DNA of 64,000 nucleotides from NCBI GenBank assembly GCA_021186555.1, contig JAJKFL010000011.1, forward strand, positions 34,914,923 through 34,978,922. Reading direction: 5' to 3'. The stretch comes from Reticulitermes speratus. Taxonomy: Eukaryota; Arthropoda; Insecta; Blattodea; Rhinotermitidae. Each line of letters starts with the position of its first letter. Positions within the stretch are counted from its first letter, which is position 1. The position numbers were made by a program, and so were the translations under genes. The notes beneath the pieces are model-generated. The model was not told where the DNA came from. It saw nothing but the letters and a program-made list of their open reading frames with translations, and did not search any database. Shown here one piece after another: positions 18,475-29,884 of this stretch.

Positions 18475-21400
18475 TGTGGGGAAATTCACGTATTTTGCAC
18501 CTCTGCTCGAACCGTCTTCCACCTCACTTACAGCCCAACCGGTAAACTGACTTATCAGGTGCTAAATACAATCATTAATAAAATGTGTCAGTTTTTAATT
18601 ACATCTATTTGCTCAGAGGTGCGATTGTGCAGTTTACTTTGCTGTATAAACGTATCTTATCGCAGTACGTGTAACCAGATGCATTTATCTGTTGCTGTGC
18701 AGCTATGTACAAATTTTGAGGCTGTAAGTGCGTTACGATTAAGTGAGAGTTTTGTGACAAGATTTAATGTAGGTTAAATTCGGGAAATATGACATTTTTG
18801 TTATGGCATTGTAACCTAACTCCTCTTTAAAGGACTGATACAAACCGCCGCGAAACACAAATGCAGGTTTCAGGATCATTTGTCTAATTCCCGGTCACAG
18901 CTGTATACAAATATAAACAAGAACGGTAGCGCGATCTTCGTGACAGATCGTGCTGTGTAACTGACTCGGGTCTAGAAGTGCTACTAATGACCAGAGGTGC
19001 TGTAATTCAATAACTGATCCATAGCCCCCCGTTTCGCAGCTGACATTAACGAACTTAATGGCGGTGTATGGACGGTGTCAGACATGTCGGCTTACTGTGA
19101 GCCTGCACAATGAGTTTAATGGACAGGTGGATATGCTATGGACTCTTCGTTGGAGCGACGTCGTGTAATATCCAATGTTATAAGTTGCTTCCACATTCAG
19201 TGGCGTAGCTAGGTTTCTTTATGCCCCCAGGACGAGTAATCAGAATGGTCGCCCCTGACAGGAACCATCAAATTGAACAGTTTCGAAATAATGTATTGAA
19301 CTTCTTTCTGTTTTGCTCAGTAATTTAAAATTTATTAATGGCAGAAAATGTTTTTTTTATTTAAACTGTTAAATTTACCGCATATTTTGCAGCCCTTTGG
19401 ACCCTGTTACCCCGGGCGGCCGCCCCACTAGCTACCTCCTAGCTACGCCACTGTTCACATTTCCATCACACTGTTGCTTTATACCGGTTTATTAAAACAC
19501 CGACAGAACAAAGTTCAGTGTATTGAAGACAACGTTTATTGAATATCAGTACCGAGGTCCGTACATTTATTTTGGTACTGCAACAGTACATTACAATGTA
19601 CAGTCAGTGACATAAGTGCACGTACCCTGCACCTGCGCACTAAACATTCACAACAAATATATACTTAATTGTTTATATTCCAGGAGCTTCTCTTTACATA
19701 CTTTAATGCGAAGGTCATATTATAATGGGGGGAAATTGCAGAACGAGGTCCTTGGTGGCACATAATTTTACAAAATACTATAATAATTGATTAGTGTGAC
19801 GACATTAAAGAGGATGAGCTGGGCAGGGCATGTGGCTCGCATGGGGCATAAGTGAAACTCGTAATGTGTTTAGGTGGTATAAATTTAAGGAAAGGTAAGG
19901 CTTCAAACGATAGGCGTGAATAGGGGAATATTATTAAAAAGCACCTTAATAACTGTGACAGGAATGTGAAGATTGGAGTCATGTGGCTCAGGATAGGGAG
20001 CAGATAGTCATATTGTGAACAGAGCAACGAACGTTTTGAGTTCCAGAAATGTAGGGAATTGATAAGATGGAAAGCCATCAGCTTACAAAAAAGGGACTTG
20101 CTACACAGGAGTAGTTCAATACTTAATTAACTAACTACAGTACGATCCCTATCTTTAGACGTTCGACGCGCATTCACTTACACAGAACTTCCCTAACAAA
20201 ATGTATCTGATTCCCTTTTCTTTGAAATTCTTCAGTAGCATCAAAAGCCGATAGTAAATGAACAAGATTATGCCCAACACAGCTTGTTGAGTAATGTAAT
20301 CCTCTTTAAAAATGCACCCTGAAGAAGGCAGTACATATCAAGTGCACGTTACACATAAAGTGAAACATTCCAGCAAAGTATGAAATAACTCAGAATGTTT
20401 GCTTCAGCACAGGACAGACTTACTTGAGCGCAATCATTTGCGCAAATTGAAGCTAATTTCAAATTGGTCATCTAGGTTTTGTAACAGGCATACTGTCTTC
20501 TGGCTTGTGACACCGTGTATTCTTGTACAAACTGACCGATGTTATGCACCTAGTTCGGTCGACCATCTCCTTCGCAAAATCCGGTGGATCAACCGGCTTG
20601 ATGACTTGACACTTCCACAGAAATCATGGCCAATAATATCACCAAACCACACTTCCTGAAAAATATTTCCCACCCTCAAATAATATGTCTCACCCAAATT
20701 CGCTGTTGCTCTGTACCCGACCTACGCTTTACCATTGACTCATTGTCACACATCATTGTTTCCTTCTGTTCCAGTATATTTTAAGTTTCACACAACCTTC
20801 TGCTGTATCAAATGACGCAAAAACTTCCTACGAATTGTCAGTGGATTTCTATTATACCACACGGTGTCAAGACCCAAAAGACAGCATTCGTGACAGTCAC
20901 TGTCAGTAAAAATTATCATCATATAATAAATATAGTGTTAAGTACATTCCAGTGTCCCTGCAATGTGTCACACGCGGCTGAACTTGTAATTTCTAAAGAA
21001 CAGTTACTCGACTCACATATGTGTTACTGTACGGCAGTGTGGACTGAAGTTGTCTTAGTCCGTTCAGTCCTTCCAAGTGAATATCGGATGATAAAACAAA
21101 ATGGCAACTACCACTTTGTTCCTCATTCTTTCCTGTCACTGCTTACTAATATTTACATATTACTCTGTACCAAAGATATTCTCTGCATGTACAAACTGAC
21201 CCAGCACTGCAGTAGTGTAATAACGACACTGAATCGCGACATGCAACATGAAATCTTCCCTCCCCAATTCATTCCTGAGGTGCCGTATTTATAATCTTTA
21301 AAAAGCTACCACTGCACAACAAGAATCACTGATTACGGTAGTAGAAATGTGTTTAGCAATTCATTCGAGTTTTTGTGCTTTTTATAAGTATACTTTAAGG

Positions 21401-21704
21401 TACTTGAATGGAACGACGCGAAAGACAGATATGCTTCCACGGAATCTCGCGTTATTCCCTTTGCCATATAATTCACTAATTATTTCTTATTCTCGTCCTC
21501 AACGAGGTGATTTTTATTAGTATAAATCTGTCGCACATTAGTTCAGTGGTAATTCTGTTAACTGATGCTGGCCTATTGCAACACACTGCTTGAGAAATAA
21601 ATGAACACTGTGTATCTACATACACAAACACTTATATATGAACACACACATCACGTGATTGTTACATATCCGGTTCAAATTTTCCACTTTCATATTTAAA
21701 ACTA
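18475..21704. repeat. B2 5' flank and I2 intergenic block, copy 2
   Basis: The first about 300 bp are the 5' flank of B2, similar to that of A2 (CTTCCACCT..., AGCCCAAC.GGTAA). From about 18600 on it is homologous to the other I2 blocks, including single-copy remains of the 142-bp satellite unit (18953-19020), the hAT-like MITE and the decayed non-LTR end (19800-20080). No gene is supported. Confidence 0.7.
19198..19453. mobile_element. hAT-like MITE, best copy
   Basis: Perfect 16-bp terminal inverted repeat: CAGTGGCGTAGCTAGG at left, CCTAGCTACGCCACTG at right. Flanks TCCACATT and TTCACATT agree at 7 of 8 positions, as expected of an aged 8-bp target duplication. 256 bp, non-coding. Its two sister copies in the other I2 blocks show that it inserted before duplication. 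Confidence 0.8.
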
Positions 21705-23681
21705 TTAGACTGCTACATAAGTATATCCAGTTGAATTACTCCTGTCTGACCCTATATCTGCGTACGATTGAACTGAGATGTGTGATGGCTCTGAACTTAC
21801 ATCTGCGTACGATTGAACTGAGATGTGTGATGGCTCTGAACCTACATCTGCGTACGATTGAACTGAGATGTGTGATGGCTCTGAACCTACATCTGCGTAC
21901 GATTGAACTGAGACGTATGATGGCCTTGAACCTACATCTGCGTACGATTGAATCGAGACGTATGTTGCCCTGTGTCCGTAGACGTCCCAGTATTCAGGTG
22001 TCTTCGGTTTGTTCCTCAGTCTCTTCACCACCTTTACCAAAATTAAACCCCCACCAAGTGCACAAACCAACAGAACACCAATCACGATTAAAGCAGTTAT
22101 GATTACGGAAGGACCTCCACCCTTGTTACTTATTTCACTTTTTTCCTCGTGTTCTGTAATTGGGCTAACATCTTCATAGCTTGTGTTGGATTTATATTTC
22201 ATGTCCTCCTCACGCTTAGAGCAAAATACTTCTATCACATCCCACGACTTCCCTTGCAACTGTCTTGGGGACGAACAGTGCAATGTCAGTTTGTCTTTCA
22301 ATTCCCGCCACACTTCAAGTAACACAGAACAGTCACAATTCCACGGGTTCACTGTGAGGTCTGTAACAGCTGTTGTACGATTTAACCACTTCACTGATGG
22401 GAGATCCAGCGTGGTCAGACGATTTGAACTTATACTGAGGTACTCAAGCTCGAACGTTGGAGTGGAATTGTCAGAATTTCTGCTCATTGGGAAGTATAAT
22501 TCGAAGTCGAAAGACCGTATCTTGTTTTGAGCCAGGTTGAGGTGTTTCAGTTTGGACACTTGCTGACTCTGTGGGTTTGTACTGTTTAAAGTGTCCTGAA
22601 ATACAAGTGGATTCAGCTCCTCTATCTTGTTATTCGAAAGGTCCAGGTGTTCCAGTTGTTCAAGTCCGCGAAATGATGTAGTACTAATGTCAGATATGTT
22701 GTTACGTTGTAAATAAAGAAATTTTAGTTCCTTGTTATGAATAAACGTGTCTGGATTTATGAAAGTAATTTTGTTTCCTGATACATCCAAATGATGAAGC
22801 CTGCTGTTATTTCGAAATGTTGACGAATGGATATCGGTTATACTGTTCCTTTCCAAATTAAGCCACTGTAATTCCGTGTTATAATCAAAAGTTCCTGGTT
22901 TTATTACAGCAATATTGTTTCCTGAAATATGTAAACCACTTAGCTTGCTGTTTCTTCTAAGTGTTGATGGATGGATATAAGTAATTTTGTTATCATTCAA
23001 ATTAAGCCACCGTAGTTCCAGGTTGGCAATAAATGTTTCTGGAGCTATTGAAGTAATTTTATTTCCGGATATATTTAAATCAGTTAGCCTGCTGGCATTT
23101 CCAAATGTTGACGAATTTATATAATTTATAAAATTGCTCCCCAAATCAAGCCATACTAAATTCACGTTGTTATTAAATATGTATTGGTCTATCGAAACAA
23201 TGTTGTTTCCTGACATATCTAAGTCGCGTAACCTGATATTAGTTTGAAATGTATCAGGGTGGATGTCAGTAATACTGTTCTTTGCTAATGACAGTATATC
23301 TAAATTTGTGTTGTAATAAAATGTTTGATAGTGTAGTGTTGTTATACGGTTACCATACAGATACAAATACTGAATATAACGAAGTCTATAAAAAGCTTCT
23401 TTCCATATCTTATTTATATTGTTCCGTGACAAATCCAGATATGTCAGTGATGTGATGTCCCAGCGTAGGAATCGATCTTCTTCCAGCTCCAGATTGGTAG
23501 TTCCAGTGACTTGTAGCTTCCTTATTGCAGAATTGAACCTGTGTTGCGTCATGTCCGTTATGTCACTAAAGAGATTTGTACATGTCGCCTGATTACTTTC
23601 GCACTTACACACACTGGGACACAGTTCTTGTGAGTTCACTTGTACTGCAGTCACGATCACAAGCACGATCTGCACGATCAT
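21705..23681 (-). CDS. LRR receptor A2 (658 aa), repeat tail
   Basis: Signal peptide and LRRNT as in A1 (CPSVCKCESNQATC), about 14 LRRs, LRRCT ending near KSWDVIEVFC, transmembrane helix at about 528-550, and a tail with PEYWDVY, five 15-residue SYADV repeats and the end TGYTYVAV. The last LRR before LRRCT and the preceding insert (FDFELYFPMSRNSD) are almost the same at DNA level as in B1, which has a class B tail. Its 5' flank resembles that of B2 rather than A1 or A3, and no I1-B unit follows it, so A2 may be a recombinant. Single exon, intact. Confidence 0.95.
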   Translation of the reverse strand: MIVQIVLVIVTAVQVNSQELCPSVCKCESNQATCTNLFSDITDMTQHRFNSAIRKLQVTGTTNLELEEDRFLRWDITSLTYLDLSRNNINKIWKEAFYRLRYIQYLYLYGNRITTLHYQTFYYNTNLDILSLAKNSITDIHPDTFQTNIRLRDLDMSGNNIVSIDQYIFNNNVNLVWLDLGSNFINYINSSTFGNASRLTDLNISGNKITSIAPETFIANLELRWLNLNDNKITYIHPSTLRRNSKLSGLHISGNNIAVIKPGTFDYNTELQWLNLERNSITDIHSSTFRNNSRLHHLDVSGNKITFINPDTFIHNKELKFLYLQRNNISDISTTSFRGLEQLEHLDLSNNKIEELNPLVFQDTLNSTNPQSQQVSKLKHLNLAQNKIRSFDFELYFPMSRNSDNSTPTFELEYLSISSNRLTTLDLPSVKWLNRTTAVTDLTVNPWNCDCSVLLEVWRELKDKLTLHCSSPRQLQGKSWDVIEVFCSKREEDMKYKSNTSYEDVSPITEHEEKSEISNKGGGPSVIITALIVIGVLLVCALGGGLILVKVVKRLRNKPKTPEYWDVYGHRATYVSIQSYADVGSRPSYVSVQSYADVGSEPSHISVQSYADVGSEPSHISVQSYADVSSEPSHISVQSYADIGSDRSNSTGYTYVAV

Positions 23682-24420
23682 TGTGGAGAAATTCCCTTTA
23701 TTTAGCTCCTGTGTTCAATCCTTCTTCCACCTGTCTCATAGCCCAACTGGTAATTTTATTTTTCAGGTGCTCAGTACGAGTAGCTGATGAAAGTATGCGA
23801 GTCTTGTTATCAAATTTTGTTTCTTAGGCGTGGTGCTGTGCAGATTAGATTGCTGTGTGAAGTCTAAGCCTGTCTTATCGCAGTACGTGGAGCGAGATGG
23901 ATTTATCTGCTACTGTGTAGCGTATATGGGTTTTGAAGCCTTAAGTTCGTTACTTTATTTGAGAGTTTTTTGGGGGGAAGAATGGATGTAGTTTAATATT
24001 CGGGAAAGGTGGCGCTTTTGATATGGCATTGTAACCTAACGCCTTTTTAAGGGACTAATACAAACGGCCGCGAAATACTAACGCAAGTTTCAGGATCATT
24101 TGTCTAATTCCCGGTCACAGCTTTATACAAATATGAAACAAGAACGGTAGCGCGATCTCCGTGACAGATCGTGCTGTGTAACTGACTGGGTTCTAGAAGT
24201 GTTACTAAGGACCAGAGGTGCTGTAATTCATAATAACTGATCCATAGCCCCAGTTTCGCAGCGGACATTATCGAACTTAATGGCGATATATATGGACTTT
24301 GTCAGTCATGTCGGCGTACTGTGAGCCTGCACTGTGAGTTTAATGAAGAGGTGGATTGTTGTGGGCTATGGGTTGGAGCTACTTCGAGTAATATCCACTG
24401 TCATCAGTTGCTTCCACATT

Positions 24421-24572
24421 CAGTGAGTAGCTAGGTTATATGTTCCGAAGGGTGAGTAATCACAGTGGGCGCCCATGACAGGAATCATAAACTTTAATAA
24501 AGTAGGAACAATTTATTGAACTTCCTTCTGTTTTACCCAGAAATTAAAATTTGTTCAGGGCATGAAATGTTT
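24421..24572. mobile_element. hAT-like MITE, 3'-truncated copy
   Basis: Begins CAGTGAGTAGCTAGG after TTCCACATT like the copy at 19198, but a deletion joins its middle to the flanking ACCGGTTTACTGG. Confidence 0.6.
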
Positions 24573-24802
24573 TGTACCGGTTTACTGGAATACCGACACA
24601 ACAAAATACTGTGTATTGGAGATGAATTTTATTGAATATCAGTACCTAGGTCCATACATTTATTTTGCTACTTAAACAGTACATTACGATATACTGTCAG
24701 AGACAGGAGTGCACGTACCCTGCACCTGCGAACTAAACATTCACAACAAATTAATATTCACTCATTCAACCAACGAATGCGCTTGTAAATAAATTTTCAC
24801 TA

Positions 24803-24847
24803 TACCCTACATATGTTTCGGCCTTAATTTGGCCATCATCAGGGATA
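24803..24847 (-). ncRNA. Hammerhead ribozyme motif, left arm
   Basis: On the minus strand: stem I 5' TATCC, core CTGATGA, bulged T, stem II GGCC/GGCC around AAATTAA, GAA, stem III ACA/TGT with a TA loop, cleavage-site A, stem I 3' GGGTA. It is the mirror of the right-arm copy and keeps stem I pairing with one G-U wobble. Confidence 0.65.
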
Positions 24848-25811
24848 ACTTGCTATGTACACTTCACTTATCACCGTCCATTTGGCACTGTTATTCAACT
24901 ATTATTTTGTCAGTGTTCCTACTTTACACTAGAAGTCACAAGTATATATATATATATACATATATATAAAGTTTTACAGGTAATTTTCTTGAATTCGTTC
25001 GCTGTATATGACGTCCATTCGTTTTCGAACTATATCGGCACTGCACTTTTTGTAGGGTGTTTGTCGTTATTATCTGTTGAGATCGTCGAGGTTATTAAAA
25101 CTTGTTATTAAATTATTTAAACTATTAAAACTGTTAAAAACGTTGGTTATGTTTATATTGAAGTCCGTATTCTGTTGTAATGTTGTCTCTTCGCGTAGAC
25201 AACTAGACTAGACAACTAGACAAGCAACTAGACAACACAACTACAGGACACAGACACCTTTATAAGTGACAAGTTGCCAGCAGTTTTTAACAATTTTATA
25301 ATTTTAACCCCTTAAACTATTCAACAACAAGTTTCAACAACAACAACGATTACAATAGACATCAACAACGCAGCGTCATACAAACACAACAGCTGTACTA
25401 GAATATACTTCGAACAAGAAAGCAAGTCATATACACCGTAAAAACTCAAGGACCGTCACTCGCACCTACGCAACGAGACAACACTGCAGCAGAATAGGAC
25501 TTCAGTATAAACATAACCAACGGTTTTAACAGTTTTAATAGTTTAAATAATTTAATAAGAAGTTTTAATAACCTCGACGATCTCAACAGATAATAACGAC
25601 AAACACCCTACAAAAAGTGCAGTGCCGATATAGTTCGAAAACGAGTGGACGTCACATACACAGAACGAATTCAAGAAAATTACCTGTAAAACTTTATATA
25701 TATGTATATATATATACTTGTGACTTCTAGTGTAAAGTAGGAACACTGACAAAATAATAGTTGAATCATAGTGCCAAATGGACGGTGATAAGTGAAGTGT
25801 ACATAGCAAGT

Positions 25812-25856
25812 TACCCCTGATGATGGCCAAATTAAGGCCGAAACATATGTAGGGTA
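25812..25856 (+). ncRNA. Hammerhead ribozyme motif, right arm
   Basis: All parts of a minimal type I hammerhead are visible: stem I TACCC (25812-25816) with GGGTA (25852-25856); core CTGATGA (25817-25823); stem II GGCC/GGCC (25825-25828, 25836-25839); GAA (25840-25842); stem III ACA/TGT closed by TA (25843-25850); and A25851 as the residue preceding cleavage. The very short stem III is characteristic of Penelope-associated hammerheads. The T at 25824 between core and stem II is non-canonical, so activity is uncertain. Confidence 0.7.
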
Positions 25857-27997
25857 TAGTGAAAATTTATTTACAGGTGCATTCGTTGGTTGAATGAGTG
25901 AATATTAACACTAAGATGCACGGTGAACACAAAGTAAAATTATTCACAACAAATATTTGCTGCAGTATTTATATTCCAAGAGTCTTCTTAGTGCGAAGGT
26001 CATATTACAGTTGCAGAAAATTACAAAACGACGACCTTCATGTTACGTAGTTTTACAAAATATAGTACATTACTGTGATGAGATTAAAGGGGATGAGATG
26101 CGCAGGGTATGTGGCTCGCATGGGGTGAACTGAATTTCATACAGTGCTTTGCTGGTAGAATTTAAAGGGAGAATAAAATTCTAAGAGTACGCGTAGATAG
26201 GGGGATAATATTAAAAAGCATCTAAAGTAACTAGGACAGGAATGCGTGGAAGGGATTTATATGGCTCAGGATAGGGAGCAGATAGTCATCGTATGAACAG
26301 AGCAACGAAACTTATGAGTTCCAAAAGATGTGGGGAATTGATGAGATGGAAAGCCATCAGATTACAAAAAAGGGATTTGCTACACAGGGGTAGTTCAGTA
26401 CTTAATTAAATCACTAGAGTACGATCCCTATCTTTAGACGTTCGACGCGCCGTCACTTACAGAGAACTGCCCTAACAAATTGTATCTGGTTCCCTTTTCT
26501 TTGAAATTCTTCAGTAGCATCAAAAGTCGATAACAAGTGAACAAGATTAGGCTCACCTCAGTAGATGAGTAACGTAATCCTCTTTAAAAATGCACCCTGA
26601 AGAAGGCAGTACATATCAAGTGCACGTTACACATAATATGAAACGTTCCAGCAAAGTATGAAGCAACTCAGGACGTTTACTTCAGCACAGGACAGACTTA
26701 CTTGAGCGCAGTCATTTGCGTAAACTGAAGCTGAGTTCAAATTGGTCATCTAGGTTTTGTAACAAGCGTACTGTCTTCTGGCTTGTGACGCCGTGTATTC
26801 TTGTACAAACTGACCGACGTTATGCAGACGTTCGGTCTACCATCTCTTTCACAAAACCCGGTGGATCAACCGGCTTGATACGTTGACACTTCCCCAGAAA
26901 TCATGGCCGATTCTATCACCAAGTTACATTTCATTAAATATATTTCCCACCCTCAAATAATATCTCTCACCCAAATTCGCTGTTGCTCTGCACCCGACCT
27001 CTGCTTTACCATTGACTCACTGTCACAGCATCATTGTTTCCTTGTGTTCCAGTATATTTTATGTTTCACACAATCTTCTGCCGTAAAAAATGACGCGAAA
27101 GCTTCCTACGAATTGTCAGTGGATTTCTATTATACTGCACGGTGTCAAGACCCAAAACACAGCATTCGTGACAGTCACTGTCAGTAAGAATTAACATCAA
27201 CACACAATAAAAAATAGTGTTAAGTACATTCCAGTGACCCTGCAATGTCTCACAAGCGGCAACACTTGTAATTTCTAAAGAACAGTTACTCGACTCACAT
27301 ATGTGTTACTGTACGGTAGTGTGGACTGAAGTTGTCTTAGTTCGTTCAGTCCTTCCAGGTGAATATCTGATCGTAAAACAAAATAGGCAACTACCACTTT
27401 GTTCCTCATTCTTTCCTGTCACTGCATACTAATATTTACATATTACTCTGTACCAAAGATATTCTCTGCATGTACGTACTGACCCAGCACTGTAGTAGTG
27501 TAATAACGACACTGAATCGCGATACGCCACATGAAATCTTCCCTCGCCCATTTATTCCTGAGATGGCGTACATGGAAATTCAGAAAGGCTAACACTGCAA
27601 AACAAGACACACTGATTACGGTACTGGTAAATTGTTTAACAATTCATTCGAGTTTATTTGCTTCTTGTTAAGTATACTTTAAGTTACTTGAATGGAACGA
27701 AGCGAAAGACAAGTATGCTTCCCCTGAATCTCGCGTTATTCCTCACTACATTTTACATGTATTTCAATAAATATTTCTTATTCTGTTTCTCCTTCTCAAC
27801 TAGGTGTTTTTTATTATCATAAATCTGTCGCACATTAGTTCATTGGTATTTCTGTTAACTGGTGCTGGCCTATTGCAACGCACTGCTTGAAAAAAAAGGA
27901 ACACTTTATCTTGATACTCAAACATGCATATATGAATATACAGAACATTACATGACTGTTAAATATCCGATACAAATATTACACTGTCGTATTTGAA

Positions 27998-29884
27998 CTA
28001 TTGGACTGCTACATAACCATATCCAGTTGCATTACTCCTGTTTGAACCTACATCTGCGTACGAGTAAACTGAAACGTGTGATGGCCCTGAACATACTTCT
28101 GCGTACGATTCAACCGATAAGTATGATGGCCGTGAACCTACATCTGCGTACGATTGAACTGAGACGTATGTTGCCCTAGGTGCGTAGACGTCCCAGTATT
28201 CGGGCGTTTTCGGTCTGTTCCTCAGTGTCTTCACTATATTCGCCAAAATTAAAATCCCACCAAGTGCACAAACCGACAGAACACCAGTCACGATTAAGGC
28301 AGTTGTGATTACAGAAGGACCTCCACCCTTGTTACTTACTTCGCCTTCCTCCTTATGTTCTGTCATTGGGCTGACAGCTTCAGAGCTTGTGTTGGATTTA
28401 TGGTTCATATCCTCAGCACGTTCAGAGCAAACTATTTCTATCACGTCCCACGACTTCCCTTGCAACTGTCTTGGGGACGCACAGTGCAATGTCAGTTTGT
28501 CTTTCAATTCCCGCCACACTTCAAGTAACACAGAACAGTCACAATTCCACGGATTCACTGTGAGGTCCGTAACAGCTGTTGTATGTTTTAACCACTTCAC
28601 TGATGGGAGATCCAGCGTGGTCAGACGATTTGAACTTATACTGAGGTACTCAAGCTCGAACGTTGGGCTGGGCCATTCAGATTTGCTCCACATCGGGAAA
28701 TATATTTGGAAATTGAAAGACCGTATCTTGTTTTTAGCCAGGTTGATGTGTTTCAGTTTGGACACTTGCTGACTCTGTGGGTTTGTACTGTTTAAAGTGT
28801 CCTGAAATACAAGTGGATTCAGCTCCTCGATATTGTTATTCGAAAGGTCCAGGTGATGCAGTTGTTCAAGTCCGACAAACGATGAAGTGCTAATGTCAGA
28901 TATGTTGTTACCTTGTAAATAAAGAAATCTTAGTTCCTTGTTATGAATAAACGTGTCTAGATTTATGAAAGTAATTTTGTTTCCCGATACATCCAAATGA
29001 CGAAGCCTTCTGTTATTTCGAAATGTTGGCGGAAGGATATCAGTTATACTGTTCCTTTCCAAATTAAGCCATTGTAATTTCGTGTTATGTTTAAATGTGC
29101 CTCGTTTTATTGAAGCAAGATTGTTTCCTGAAATATGTAAACCAATTAGCTTGCTGTTATTTTGAAATGTTGATTGATGGATGTCATTGATATTGTTATC
29201 ATTCAAATTAAGCCATTGCAGTTCCAGGTTGACACTAAATGTTTCTGGAGCTATTGAAGTAATTTTATTTCTTGATATATTTAACTCAGCTAGCCTACTG
29301 GCATATCCAAATGTTGACGGATCGATATAATTTATAAAATTCCTTCCCAAATCAAGCCATATTAAATTAACTTTGTTATAAAATATGTATTCACTTATCC
29401 AAAAAATGTTGTTTCCTGACATGTCTAAGTTGCGTAACCTGATGTTAGTTTGAAATGTACACTGGTGGATGTCAGTAATACTGTTGTTTGCCAATGACAA
29501 CCAAACTAATCCTGTGTTGTAATAAAAAGTTTGATAGTGCAATGTTGTTATACTGTTATCATACAGATACAAATTCTCAAGATAAGCAAGACTATAAAAA
29601 GCTCTTCGCCATATCTTAATTATATTGTTCCGTGACAAATCCAGATATTTCAGTGATGTGATGTTCCAGCGTAGAAAGCGATCTTCCTCCAGCTCAAGAT
29701 TGGTAGTTCCAGTGACTCTTAGTACACTTACTGCAGACTGGAATCTGTTTTTCATGTCTGTTACGTCACTAAACAGATTTGTACATGTCGCCTGTTCACT
29801 GTCGCACTTACAGACACTGGGACACAGTTCTTGTGAGTTCACTTGTACTGCAGTCACGATCACAAGCACGATCTGCACGATCAT
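27998..29884 (-). CDS. LRR receptor A3 (628 aa), short repeat tail
   Basis: Intact single-exon gene: signal peptide, LRRNT (CPSVCKCDSEQATC), about 14 LRRs in the same order as A2, LRRCT (NPWNCDC to EIVC), transmembrane helix at about 526-549, PEYWDVY, three 15-residue tail units and the end TGYGYVAVQ. The tail units are more diverged than in A1 and A2 (YAEVCSG, SVYSYADV). Its 5' flank, with the TATA-like element, is the A1 type, and the I1 block and B3 follow upstream as expected for a complete I2-A-I1-B unit. Confidence 0.95.
   Translation of the reverse strand: MIVQIVLVIVTAVQVNSQELCPSVCKCDSEQATCTNLFSDVTDMKNRFQSAVSVLRVTGTTNLELEEDRFLRWNITSLKYLDLSRNNIIKIWRRAFYSLAYLENLYLYDNSITTLHYQTFYYNTGLVWLSLANNSITDIHQCTFQTNIRLRNLDMSGNNIFWISEYIFYNKVNLIWLDLGRNFINYIDPSTFGYASRLAELNISRNKITSIAPETFSVNLELQWLNLNDNNINDIHQSTFQNNSKLIGLHISGNNLASIKRGTFKHNTKLQWLNLERNSITDILPPTFRNNRRLRHLDVSGNKITFINLDTFIHNKELRFLYLQGNNISDISTSSFVGLEQLHHLDLSNNNIEELNPLVFQDTLNSTNPQSQQVSKLKHINLAKNKIRSFNFQIYFPMWSKSEWPSPTFELEYLSISSNRLTTLDLPSVKWLKHTTAVTDLTVNPWNCDCSVLLEVWRELKDKLTLHCASPRQLQGKSWDVIEIVCSERAEDMNHKSNTSSEAVSPMTEHKEEGEVSNKGGGPSVITTALIVTGVLSVCALGGILILANIVKTLRNRPKTPEYWDVYAPRATYVSVQSYADVGSRPSYLSVESYAEVCSGPSHVSVYSYADVGSNRSNATGYGYVAVQ

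Larger units (their letters stand above)
24752..25941. mobile_element. Penelope-like foldback element with 13-bp TSD
   Basis: A 1.19-kb insertion flanked by ATTCACAACAAAT at 24739-24751 and 25942-25954; the paralogous empty site at about 19645-19660 has the word once. Two arms of about 450 bp (24752-25204 and 25463-25908) are inverted copies of each other, separated by about 258 bp of CAACAA-rich sequence without a long reading frame. Each arm carries a hammerhead-ribozyme motif. The right end (ATGCACGGTGA...TAAAATT) is shared with smaller insertions at 44458-44572 and 55033-55139. Penelope-like elements are known to carry hammerhead ribozymes and LTR-like repeats in direct or inverted order. 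This copy has no reverse transcriptase, so it is non-autonomous or internally deleted. Confidence 0.8.
23682..27997. repeat. A2 5' flank and I2 intergenic block, copy 3
   Basis: Homologous to the other I2 blocks from about 23830. Contains remains of the satellite unit (24172-24240), a truncated hAT-like MITE (24421 to about 24572), the Penelope-like insertion (24752-25941) and a decayed non-LTR end (26080-26370). No gene is supported. Confidence 0.75.

Noticed and set aside
18475-18522. Longer N-terminus for B2
   Set aside because: The upstream extension has only a GTG start, is hydrophilic and would bury the signal peptide; all paralogues start at the aligned ATG.
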